Assembly (NCBI GenBank): GCA_964489215.1
Contig: CAZAYB010000009.1
Location: 1-28,907, forward strand
Length of the DNA stretch: 28,907 bases
Direction: 5' to 3'
From: CAZAYB01 sp964489215
GTDB taxonomy: Bacteria; Planctomycetota; Phycisphaerae; Sedimentisphaerales; Anaerohalosphaeraceae
Shown: piece after piece, positions 1 through 7,036 of the stretch
How positions within the stretch are numbered: position 1 is the stretch's first letter
Layout: every line of letters starts with the position of its first letter
Made by a program: the position numbers and the translations under genes
Notes under the pieces: model-generated
What the model saw: the letters and a program-made list of their open reading frames with translations, nothing else
The model's database searches: none
Told to the model about the DNA's origin: nothing

Positions 1-1
1 T

Positions 2-409
2 GTCCGTCGTACAAGAATCGCCAAAGCTGTTATCGAGATTCTTGTCAGTGACTGTATAGCAAATTCCAAAAGAATTATTGACAGGGCAGGTTGTAAAAAT
101 GTTGATGATGTGACTGGTGCGGATGAAAATTTTATAAGATTAAGCCAACCTGTCCATGAAAAGCTTGCGGAACTGGAAAAATTTCTGTATCGTTCAATTT
201 ATAAAAATCGTAAGATCAAGGATGCCAATCCGCGAATCAGGAAATGGCTTTTTGAGCTTTTTGAAAGACTTTGTAATGCCCCGGAGCTGATGCCGCGTTA
301 TTATCAGCAGCTTGCTGATAAATATGGGCTGCAAAGGGGCGTATGCGACTATATAGCGGGAATGACAGACAGGTATTGTCTGATAAGATTAAATGAGATC
401 AGGGAATAA
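2..409 (+). CDS. dgt: dGTPase-like protein, C-terminal part (5' end outside window)
   Basis: The frame is open to the left edge, so only the last 135 residues are seen; the catalytic HD motif lies upstream of the window. The fragment is helical and basic, and ends with RGVCDYIAGMTDRYCL, a pattern typical of the C-terminus of deoxyguanosinetriphosphate triphosphohydrolase-like proteins. Family members hydrolyse dGTP (often several dNTPs) to deoxynucleoside plus triphosphate in the cytoplasm. A GTG at 110 could be read as a start, but the frame and the family match continue upstream of it, so I treat it as internal. The next gene starts 2 bases after the stop, and its ribosome site AGGGA overlaps the end of this gene, so the two are probably coupled. 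Confidence 0.8.
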   Translation, partial: VRRTRIAKAVIEILVSDCIANSKRIIDRAGCKNVDDVTGADENFIRLSQPVHEKLAELEKFLYRSIYKNRKIKDANPRIRKWLFELFERLCNAPELMPRYYQQLADKYGLQRGVCDYIAGMTDRYCLIRLNEIRE

Positions 410-411
410 AA

Positions 412-1773
412 TTGCGAAGATATGATCGTTTCATGACGTCAGCTTTTGGGCTTGGGTATTTGCCGATCGCCCCGGGTACGTGGGGTTCTGTACTGCCGGT
501 TGTAATATTTGCTGGTTTGGGTTTTATTGCTCCCTGGTGGATAAATACTGCAGCGATGGTTCTTTTGGCAGTTTTAGCCTTTTTTGTCTGTGTAAAATAC
601 TCAGAGACAGCCATAGAATTTAGCGGCAGCAAAGACCCTTCTGAAGTTGTTGCAGATGAGGTTGCAGGCCAGGCGGTGGTATTAGCTGCCGGTTCGTTTT
701 TTCAGTCACAGGGGCTTTTGACTACAGCTATAGCGGCTTTTATACTATTTCGGATTTTTGACATCATAAAGGTTTATCCTTCTCGAAGGTTGGAAAAGCT
801 GCCGAAAGGATGGGGGATTGGTGCCGATGATATTTCCGCGGGTATCCAGGGAGCTCTGGTTTTGGTAATTCTTAGTCTGACAGGTGTTATTGGGTATAAA
901 GGGGGCTTTTTTGATAATGTATCGGGTCCTTTGAAGCCTGGTTATGCGGCTTTTCTGGGTATGGTCCAGGGATTGACAGAATTTCTGCCTGTTTCATCTT
1001 CTGGGCATTTGGTTCTCTTTGAGAATATGCAGGGTCAGATAGAGGCTCAGAGCAGGGAAATGCTTATTTTCGATCTTTCACTTCATCTTGCAACGGTGGG
1101 TGCTATAATTGTGGTTTACGCAAAAGATATTCGAAGTTCTGGCGTTAAATTGCTGAAATTCAGGAGCTCAGGAAGTTCAATAGCTGAGATTTACAGAAAA
1201 AATCACAGTATAAGGCTGCTTTTTCTTGCATTTGTTTCAACGGTTGTTACTTTTGGATTATATAAGATCTTTAAGGACCCCCTTGAAAATGCCCGAAAGA
1301 TGTGGCTTGTCGGACTTATGTGGATTGTAACCGGTACGCTGCTTTTGGTTTCTGATATGCGTAAAAAAAACAGGACAGGTCTTAGGGATTTTGGTGTCAT
1401 GGCAGCGGTGTTGATAGGAATTGCCCAGGCAGCGGCTATTTTGCCGGGTATAAGCAGAAGCGGGGCAACTATTTGCACGGCGATTTTGATAGGACTCCAC
1501 AGAAAATGGGCACTGGAGTACAGTTTTTTGATAGGAATAATAGCAATAAGCGGTGCTGCTCTGATAAAAGGTATTGAAGAAATAGCCTCTTTGGATGGCT
1601 CGGCTTTGCCAGTCGCTTCTTTAATAACCGGATTTACAGCCTCGTTTATTGTGGGCATAATATCGCTTAAAATATTGATAAGAGCCTCGAGAAAAAGAAA
1701 ATTAAAATATTTCGCTTTTTATTGTTATATTCTGGCATTTTTTGTGTGCAGTTATCTCTTGCTAAATGCCTGA
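412..1773 (+). CDS. PgpA-UppP fusion: phosphatidylglycerophosphatase A + undecaprenyl-diphosphatase
   Basis: One frame of 453 residues joins two membrane lipid phosphatases. Residues 1-165 are PgpA-like: PGTWGS at 21-26, DEVAGQ at 82-87, FDIIKVYP at 116-123, GADD at 137-140; the family dephosphorylates phosphatidylglycerol phosphate. Residues 175-453 are UppP/BacA-like: QGLTEFLPVSSSGHL at 186-200 (Q186xxxE190) and PGISRSGAT at 345-353 with the expected catalytic Arg349; this family converts undecaprenyl-PP to undecaprenyl-P for envelope synthesis. Each part has about its usual stand-alone length and many hydrophobic segments. TTG at 412 is chosen because AGGGA lies 6 bases upstream and MRRYDRF precedes the PgpA core; ATG 433 is the alternative. 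uppS and cdsA lie downstream. The junction (about 898-934) holds G5 and T6 runs, so the fusion depends on base-perfect sequence there. Confidence 0.88.
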   Translation: MRRYDRFMTSAFGLGYLPIAPGTWGSVLPVVIFAGLGFIAPWWINTAAMVLLAVLAFFVCVKYSETAIEFSGSKDPSEVVADEVAGQAVVLAAGSFFQSQGLLTTAIAAFILFRIFDIIKVYPSRRLEKLPKGWGIGADDISAGIQGALVLVILSLTGVIGYKGGFFDNVSGPLKPGYAAFLGMVQGLTEFLPVSSSGHLVLFENMQGQIEAQSREMLIFDLSLHLATVGAIIVVYAKDIRSSGVKLLKFRSSGSSIAEIYRKNHSIRLLFLAFVSTVVTFGLYKIFKDPLENARKMWLVGLMWIVTGTLLLVSDMRKKNRTGLRDFGVMAAVLIGIAQAAAILPGISRSGATICTAILIGLHRKWALEYSFLIGIIAISGAALIKGIEEIASLDGSALPVASLITGFTASFIVGIISLKILIRASRKRKLKYFAFYCYILAFFVCSYLLLNA

Positions 1774-1787
1774 GTTTATGCGACAAT
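1759..1787 (+). promoter_or_regulatory. weak sigma70-like promoter candidate
   Basis: TTGCTA and GACAAT are separated by 17 bases, each matching four of six consensus positions, with the -35 inside the end of the upstream gene. A perfect 11-bp palindrome (AGTCGACGACT, 1788-1798) follows immediately. The position would suit the two uncharacterised genes that start at 1853. Weak by sequence alone. Confidence 0.25.
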
Positions 1788-1852
1788 AGTCGACGACTGG
1801 TCGAGAAGGATGCGTAAAAAGAGTTTTTTGTTTTTTCGGTTGGAGGTTAATC

Positions 1853-2605
1853 ATGGCCAACAGTTATAGTTCTCTTTGCGACGACTTCTATGTTGATATG
1901 TACCTGAATACTGAACTGGACCTCCCGGGTAACCGGGATACAGTTTTAACTTTCTTTGAGAGAGTTCAGAAACAGATACCCTCAATGGGCACTTTTTACC
2001 GTAAGGATACCGGTGATTTCTGTCTGGAAGAAGATCGTGACGGTGACAAGTATCGCTGGCTGACGCTTGAGCTTGACAGGATATGCTGCGGATGCAGTAA
2101 TCCTATTATTATGGATGATGCTTACGATCTGGATGCTGCTGTGCTTGAGCTTGCACCTTATATGCTCGGAGTAAGTCACCTTGACGTAAGTTCGCTTGAT
2201 GTTACTTTTACAATGGATTTTGATTACCAGGGAAATCAGGATGAAGTTATTGCTGATGCTTTGTTTACAGCGACTCCTTTTGCAAGTCTGCTTGAACTGC
2301 AGAACTCAAAGGCGATAGGTTTTAATCCTTCGGTGGTGGTTGCTCTTAGCGAAGACTGCAGGACGCAGGCAAGACTGACGGTTGAGTCCCGTACAAGCGT
2401 TTATGAAGTTCGAAGCGATAAGTATAAAGGGGACGACCCTATAAGTCTGTATTTTACGGTAAGGAGATATCCAAACAGCCACGAGAAGTTTGATATGTCT
2501 GAGAGTTTCAGGCAGCAGTGTAGTATAGCAGAGCAATTAATGGCAGAAAAAGTTATACCTAATTTTGTCAGTCCCCTGGCAAATGCGATAGCCCAACGAA
2601 GATAG
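1853..2605 (+). CDS. uncharacterised soluble protein, 250 aa
   Basis: I do not recognise this family. The start is well supported: GGAGGT sits 5 bases before ATG. The product is acidic, without signal peptide or membrane segment, so it is probably cytoplasmic. It has a CCGC cluster at residues 78-81, Asp/Glu-rich stretches around 59-65 and 88-93, and alternating hydrophobic stretches around 105-145 suggesting an alpha/beta fold. It is followed 9 bases later by a small membrane protein, with which it is probably co-transcribed, and both sit between the PgpA-UppP gene and purA. A lineage-restricted conserved hypothetical is my best description. The coding signal is convincing: long frame, strong ribosome site, and codon use like that of its neighbours. 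Confidence 0.75.
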   Translation: MANSYSSLCDDFYVDMYLNTELDLPGNRDTVLTFFERVQKQIPSMGTFYRKDTGDFCLEEDRDGDKYRWLTLELDRICCGCSNPIIMDDAYDLDAAVLELAPYMLGVSHLDVSSLDVTFTMDFDYQGNQDEVIADALFTATPFASLLELQNSKAIGFNPSVVVALSEDCRTQARLTVESRTSVYEVRSDKYKGDDPISLYFTVRRYPNSHEKFDMSESFRQQCSIAEQLMAEKVIPNFVSPLANAIAQRR

Positions 2606-2614
2606 GAGAGATTA

Positions 2615-3085
2615 ATGGTTATTGAGGCGCCTCTGAGTAAACATAAAAAATTTACGCTTCTTTTAATGGCAACTTTTGCACTGGGTTTTGGTTTGTACTG
2701 CATTTATGACGGTTATTATAATGAAAAGTTTATAGAGAAACATACTCAAGTAACTCAAGACGGCCAGGAAAAGCCTGACAGTACGCTTGCTTTTAACCAA
2801 AATGCTCCGTATGTTCTTTTGCCTGTCTCGGCAGGGCTTATCGTTTACTTTTTTGTAATAAAAAATAAAAAGGTTATTGCTGATGATACAGGAATAACGG
2901 CTAAAGGCAACAGAATAGAGTACGAACAGATTGAAGCAATAGACAAAACACATTTCGAAAAAAAAGGTTATTTCATCATACAGTATCATAAGGACGCAAA
3001 TAAAGAACAAAAGGTCAAGCTGAGTGACCGCAACTGGGATAACCTTAAGGCAGTCCTTGATGAGCTGATCAGACGTATCAGCTGA
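2615..3085 (+). CDS. uncharacterised two-TM protein with PH-like C-terminal domain
   Basis: The 156-residue protein has hydrophobic segments at about 13-31 and 65-83 and a hydrophilic loop between them. The 70-residue cytoplasmic tail has the beta-strand pattern of bacterial PH-like tails: a turn at DDTGITAKG, then IEYEQIEAID, then KKGYFIIQY, ending in a helix. Such tails are seen in YcxB/YdbT-like membrane proteins of mostly unknown function; this assignment is by pattern only. AGGAGA precedes the ATG at 2615, which directly follows the preceding 250-aa gene, so the pair is probably one transcription unit. No enzymatic motif is visible. Confidence 0.7.
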   Translation: MVIEAPLSKHKKFTLLLMATFALGFGLYCIYDGYYNEKFIEKHTQVTQDGQEKPDSTLAFNQNAPYVLLPVSAGLIVYFFVIKNKKVIADDTGITAKGNRIEYEQIEAIDKTHFEKKGYFIIQYHKDANKEQKVKLSDRNWDNLKAVLDELIRRIS

Positions 3086-3122
3086 ATTTCATACTTTTCT
3101 TTACAGAGGGAATTTTATTGTT

Positions 3123-4400
3123 ATGAATAATTGCGTTGTTGGTCTGCAATGGGGCGACGAAGGCAAAGGTAAAGTTGTTGATATCCTTGCCGAACAAAGC
3201 GATATAGTTGTTCGATACGGTGGCGGTGCAAATGCAGGTCATACGGTTGTGGTCGGAGATGAAAAATTTGCACTTCATCTTATGCCGTCCGGTTCTGTAC
3301 GTAAAGAGACGGTCTGTGTTATCGGTAACGGAGTTGTAGTTGACCCGGGCGTTTTACTTGAAGAAATAGATGAACTTGAAAAGAGAGGGCTTTCTCTAAA
3401 CAAAAGGCTCTTTATAAGTGAAAACGCTCATGTGGTCCTGGATTATCACAAGTCAGAGGATATGCTGCGTGAAAGTTCGCTTGGAAAAAATAAAATCGGT
3501 ACGACAGCAAGAGGTATTGGGCCTTGTTATGCCGACAAGACAGGAAGAAGCTATGCTGTAAGAATGGCTGACCTTAGGGATATTGATTCGTTAAAGGAAA
3601 AACTAAAGCGAATATGTAACTATAAATCAAAAATTTTCAAAGCTGTTTATGATGGTCAGGAAGTAGACTTTGAGTCAATTTTTGATAAATGTAAAAATTA
3701 TTCCGCCAGGCTGACGGAGTATATATCCAATACAACCAGGTTTCTGCATGAAGCCATAACCGATAAAAAGAGCATTCTTTTTGAAGGTGCTCAAGGTGCA
3801 CTTCTTGATCTTGACCACGGGACCTTTCCTTACGTAACCAGCTCCAATGCAAGTGCCCTTGGTATGCCGGCCGGCTGCGGAGTTCCCGCTCAGCTTGTTG
3901 ACAGGTTTATAGGAGTGGTTAAGGCTTACAGTACAAGGGTAGGGGCAGGGCCTTTTCCCAGTGAACAGGATAACAATATCGGACAGACAATAAGGGATAA
4001 GGGTAACGAGTACGGAACAACTACCGGCAGACCGAGAAGGTGCGGCTGGTTCGATGCGGTTGCTGCTTTATACACAGCGACTCTTGGGAACATAAATGAA
4101 ATTGCGATGATGCACCTTGATACTCTAAGCGACATGGAAGAGGTGAAAATATGCAGGGCGTATCGCATAAACGGCAAAGAAACTACCTTTTTCCCATGTG
4201 ATTCACAGGAGCTTTCTTCTGTTGAGTGTGTTTATGAAACCGTTGAAGGTTGGAACGGCAATTTAAGAGAGGTCAGGAAGTTTGGCGACCTTCCTGAAAC
4301 TGCTCAAAATTATATCCATACGGTTGAAAAGATTCTTAAACGACCGGTCTCAATTATAGGCGTGGGGCCAAAACGAAGCCAGACGATATTCAGGGATTAA
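3123..4400 (+). CDS. purA: adenylosuccinate synthase
   Basis: PurA catalyses GTP-dependent joining of IMP and aspartate to adenylosuccinate, the first committed step to AMP, in the cytoplasm. The N-terminus carries the phosphate-binding loop QWGDEGKGK at residues 9-17, followed by GGGANAGHTV with the catalytic His. TTARGIGPCYADK, the FEGAQGALLDLDHGTFPYVTSSN substrate region and the TTTGRPRRCGW region are all present. The length of 425 residues is normal for a bacterial enzyme. GAGGGA lies 11 bases before the ATG. The gene is followed by uppS after 1 base, so translation of the two is probably coupled. No other purine gene is nearby. Confidence 0.97.
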   Translation: MNNCVVGLQWGDEGKGKVVDILAEQSDIVVRYGGGANAGHTVVVGDEKFALHLMPSGSVRKETVCVIGNGVVVDPGVLLEEIDELEKRGLSLNKRLFISENAHVVLDYHKSEDMLRESSLGKNKIGTTARGIGPCYADKTGRSYAVRMADLRDIDSLKEKLKRICNYKSKIFKAVYDGQEVDFESIFDKCKNYSARLTEYISNTTRFLHEAITDKKSILFEGAQGALLDLDHGTFPYVTSSNASALGMPAGCGVPAQLVDRFIGVVKAYSTRVGAGPFPSEQDNNIGQTIRDKGNEYGTTTGRPRRCGWFDAVAALYTATLGNINEIAMMHLDTLSDMEEVKICRAYRINGKETTFFPCDSQELSSVECVYETVEGWNGNLREVRKFGDLPETAQNYIHTVEKILKRPVSIIGVGPKRSQTIFRD

Positions 4401-4401
4401 A

Positions 4402-5187
4402 ATGACAGGGTTTTTTGACGAAAAAAAAGAAACGTGCGCAAAAAGACTTGGTATAGAGCCCCATCAGATTCCCAGGCATATCGCCATTATCATGGATGGT
4501 AACGGCAGGTGGGCCACTCAGCGGAATTTGCCTCGTTTTCATGGCCATCGTCAGGGTGCTAAGATTGTGGAATCTGTAGCCCTGCATGCATGTAAAATTG
4601 GTATTGAGATGATGACTCTGTATTCTTTCAGTATGCAGAACTGGAAAAGGCCTCAGGAAGAAATTGATTATCTGATGTATCTTTATGCTCAGTATCTTGT
4701 TGAGATACGACCGACATTGATGGAGCATGGGGTAAGATTGATTCATCTGGGTTCAAGGAATAAACTTCCTGACAGTGTGCTCGAAGCGCTGGATGAGACA
4801 GTTGAAAAGACCTCCGGAAACCCCGGGATGGTGCTGGGTTTAGCATTGAATTACGGGTCCCGAATCGAAATTACTGAAGCTGTAAGTGAGATTGCTCAAA
4901 AATGTGTGGATGGAATAATTGAGCCTGATGAGATTGAGCCCTCTACTATCAGCGAACATCTTTACACCAGCGGCCTGCCTGACCCCGACCTTTTAATCCG
5001 TACCAGTGGAGAGTTGAGGATAAGCAATTTTCTTTTATGGCAGCTCTCTTATGCGGAGTTTTATGTGACCGAGACTTATTGGCCGGATTTCGACAATGAG
5101 AAGCTGGAAAAGGCGATTCTGGCTTTTTCAAAACGCAACAGAAGGTTTGGGGATATTGACAGCAAGGCCTCTAAAACAGCTAAATAG
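4402..5187 (+). CDS. uppS: undecaprenyl-diphosphate synthase (cis-prenyltransferase)
   Basis: UppS condenses isopentenyl-PP units onto farnesyl-PP to give the undecaprenyl-PP carrier for peptidoglycan and other envelope polymers. The family signature IAIIMDGNGRWA is at residues 27-38, with the catalytic Asp at 32. The substrate-binding HGHRQGA is at 48-54 and the C-terminal block LLIRTSGELRISNFLLWQ is intact, including the RxxExR pattern. The length of 261 residues is typical. AGGGA in the end of purA serves as ribosome site. The usual partner cdsA follows after 9 bases. The UppP domain that dephosphorylates the product is encoded about 3 kb upstream on the same strand. IspD and IspF of the MEP pathway, which feeds its substrate, are encoded on the other strand. 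Confidence 0.97.
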   Translation: MTGFFDEKKETCAKRLGIEPHQIPRHIAIIMDGNGRWATQRNLPRFHGHRQGAKIVESVALHACKIGIEMMTLYSFSMQNWKRPQEEIDYLMYLYAQYLVEIRPTLMEHGVRLIHLGSRNKLPDSVLEALDETVEKTSGNPGMVLGLALNYGSRIEITEAVSEIAQKCVDGIIEPDEIEPSTISEHLYTSGLPDPDLLIRTSGELRISNFLLWQLSYAEFYVTETYWPDFDNEKLEKAILAFSKRNRRFGDIDSKASKTAK

Positions 5188-5196
5188 GCTATAATC

Positions 5197-6075
5197 ATGC
5201 TCAAATACAGACTGCTTTTCGGTACAATAATGATTTTTATGCTGGTAGGGCTGCTGGTTATTGGGGGCTGGATGGATGGTTCCATAAGCAAAGACATAGC
5301 AGATAAAACGGTTCAGGGATCGATTTTGATGCTGTTATTGGCAGTTATTGCGGTTCCTGCCCATTTAGAGCTGGCAGCGCTGGTTAAATCTTCTAAAATT
5401 CAGACATTTATTGGTATCAATATTATATGTTCGGTTTTATTATCCGCCAGCTGGTATCTTCAGCAGTTTTACAATGAGCCGGGCAAATATAAGTTTTTGA
5501 CGATTTATATTTGTTTTTGCCTGGTTTTGACCTTGTTTGCGATTGCTTTCAAACAGGGGTATCAATTTGCGTTTGAAAATGCGGTTACAAATATCGCCGT
5601 CAATTATTTTCTTATAATTTACCTTGGTTTTTTGAGTAGTTTTCTCATTGCGATGAGGGTAGAATTTGGTCTTTGGCCTGTTTTAATGTTTATATCTGTT
5701 GTAAAATCTGCCGATATAGGAGCTTATACGATTGGTAAAATGTTTGGAAAAAGACCTTTTTCCCCTAAAATCAGTCCAAAAAAAACATGGGAAGGAATGA
5801 TGGGAGCTGTAATTTTTGCGATAATTGTTTCTGTAATTTTCGGGCGACTTTGTGGTATAATGTCTGCCTTGTGGTCAATTGTTTTTGGTTTTTGTTTTGC
5901 TTTTATAGGACAATTGGGAGATTTGTTAGAGTCGATAATAAAACGTGATGCCGGTGCTAAAGATTCATCCTCGACTGTTCCAGGTTTTGGCGGCGTGCTG
6001 GATGTTATAGATTCACCGCTCGCGGCGGCGCCGGCAGGTTATGCTTTTATGGCAATATTATTAATGAAAGGTTAA
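5197..6075 (+). CDS. cdsA: phosphatidate cytidylyltransferase (CDP-diacylglycerol synthase)
   Basis: CdsA makes CDP-diacylglycerol from CTP and phosphatidic acid in the inner membrane, the branch point to phosphatidylglycerol and hence upstream of the PgpA step. The 292-residue protein has about eight hydrophobic segments. The diagnostic C-terminal half holds KSADIGAYTIGKMFGKR (170-186), SPKKTWEG (193-200), LGDLLESIIKR (240-250) and KDSSSTVPGFGGVLDVIDS (255-273). The usual PGHGGxLDRxDS is changed to PGFGGVLDVIDS, with Phe264 for His and Val270 for Arg; I believe this variant recurs in planctomycete-type CdsA, but have not checked. No strong ribosome site is seen before the ATG, which starts 9 bases after uppS, so coupling is likely. 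Confidence 0.95.
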   Translation: MLKYRLLFGTIMIFMLVGLLVIGGWMDGSISKDIADKTVQGSILMLLLAVIAVPAHLELAALVKSSKIQTFIGINIICSVLLSASWYLQQFYNEPGKYKFLTIYICFCLVLTLFAIAFKQGYQFAFENAVTNIAVNYFLIIYLGFLSSFLIAMRVEFGLWPVLMFISVVKSADIGAYTIGKMFGKRPFSPKISPKKTWEGMMGAVIFAIIVSVIFGRLCGIMSALWSIVFGFCFAFIGQLGDLLESIIKRDAGAKDSSSTVPGFGGVLDVIDSPLAAAPAGYAFMAILLMKG

Positions 6076-6090
6076 TTTCGGGGGCTTGTA

Positions 6091-7032
6091 TTGGAAGTTA
6101 AAATACAGCTTGAATCAGATAAGCAGAGGGTGGAACTTTTTGGGACGGCCGATTCTCATTTAAAGCTTCTTCAAAATTCCCTTGAAGTCAAAATTGTAGC
6201 TCGTAATGGTGTTATTACTATTAGCGGAAAAAAGGATGATGTTCAGGCTGCAGAAGAAGCAGTCGACAAAATGCAGAAACGCCTGATATCCTCAGGAAGA
6301 ATCGACACAAAATATGTCAGGAATATTATCCTTCAGGCAAAAAATGAAGTCGGTTCCGATCTTAGTGAAGCTATTACCGTTTTTTCTAACAAGGGTGTGA
6401 TCGAGCCTTTTACCAAAGGCCAGCTGAATTATATTCGTACTATGCAGAAAAATGACCTGACATTCTGTATAGGACCTGCCGGTACCGGTAAAACTTATCT
6501 TGCAGTAGCAGTTGCAGTTTCGATGCTTAGAAAAAAACAAATAAGAAAGATAGTTTTGGCAAGGCCCGCAGTTGAAGCCGGTGAAAGACTTGGTTTTCTG
6601 CCCGGAGACCTTCAGGCCAAAGTGAATCCTTACCTTAGACCGCTTTTTGACAGTCTTGAGGATATGATGGAGTTTGGCCAGATGAAACGTTTTATGGATA
6701 TGGATATTATAGAAGTAATCCCTCTTGCTTTTATGCGCGGCCGAACGCTTAATGAAGCGGTAGTGATATGCGACGAGGCTCAGAATACTTCACCGTCCCA
6801 GATGCTTATGTTTCTTACCAGGCTTGGCAGAGAGTCTAAAATGATAATCACAGGTGACATAACCCAGGTTGACCTTGAGCGCAACCAGGCCAGCGGGCTT
6901 ATAGATGCGATATCGACCCTCAGAGATATAAAAGGTATAGGTTCTGTAGAGCTTTGCGAAAATGATATAGTTCGGCATAAGCTTGTTCAGAATATTGTTT
7001 CAGCTTACGATAAGAAAAAGAAACTAACTTAG
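6091..7032 (+). CDS. phoH: PhoH-like ATPase (YbeZ family)
   Basis: This is a cytoplasmic P-loop ATPase of the PhoH/YbeZ family, which acts with YbeY in RNA metabolism and is a predicted RNA helicase. Residues 1-65 form a KH-like N-terminal region and the PhoH domain follows. Walker A GPAGTGKT is at 128-135 and Walker B ICDEAQN at 226-232. FTKGQLNYI, ARPAVEAGERLGFLPGD and ITGDITQVDL are family blocks. The length of 313 residues is normal. TTG at 6091 is the start, preceded by a GGGGG ribosome site about 9 bases upstream. The PgpH-type gene begins 4 bases after the stop and ybeY follows it, the conserved order of this neighbourhood. Confidence 0.95.
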   Translation: MEVKIQLESDKQRVELFGTADSHLKLLQNSLEVKIVARNGVITISGKKDDVQAAEEAVDKMQKRLISSGRIDTKYVRNIILQAKNEVGSDLSEAITVFSNKGVIEPFTKGQLNYIRTMQKNDLTFCIGPAGTGKTYLAVAVAVSMLRKKQIRKIVLARPAVEAGERLGFLPGDLQAKVNPYLRPLFDSLEDMMEFGQMKRFMDMDIIEVIPLAFMRGRTLNEAVVICDEAQNTSPSQMLMFLTRLGRESKMIITGDITQVDLERNQASGLIDAISTLRDIKGIGSVELCENDIVRHKLVQNIVSAYDKKKKLT

Positions 7033-7036
7033 ATAT

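Noticed and set aside
1203..1658. Minus-strand frame of 151 codons inside the UppP domain
   Set aside because: Antisense to conserved UppP motifs; hydrophobicity follows from the opposite membrane-protein codons.
5156..5195. TTGACA and TATAAT before cdsA
   Set aside because: Both hexamers are perfect but separated by 28 bases, too far for a sigma70 promoter.
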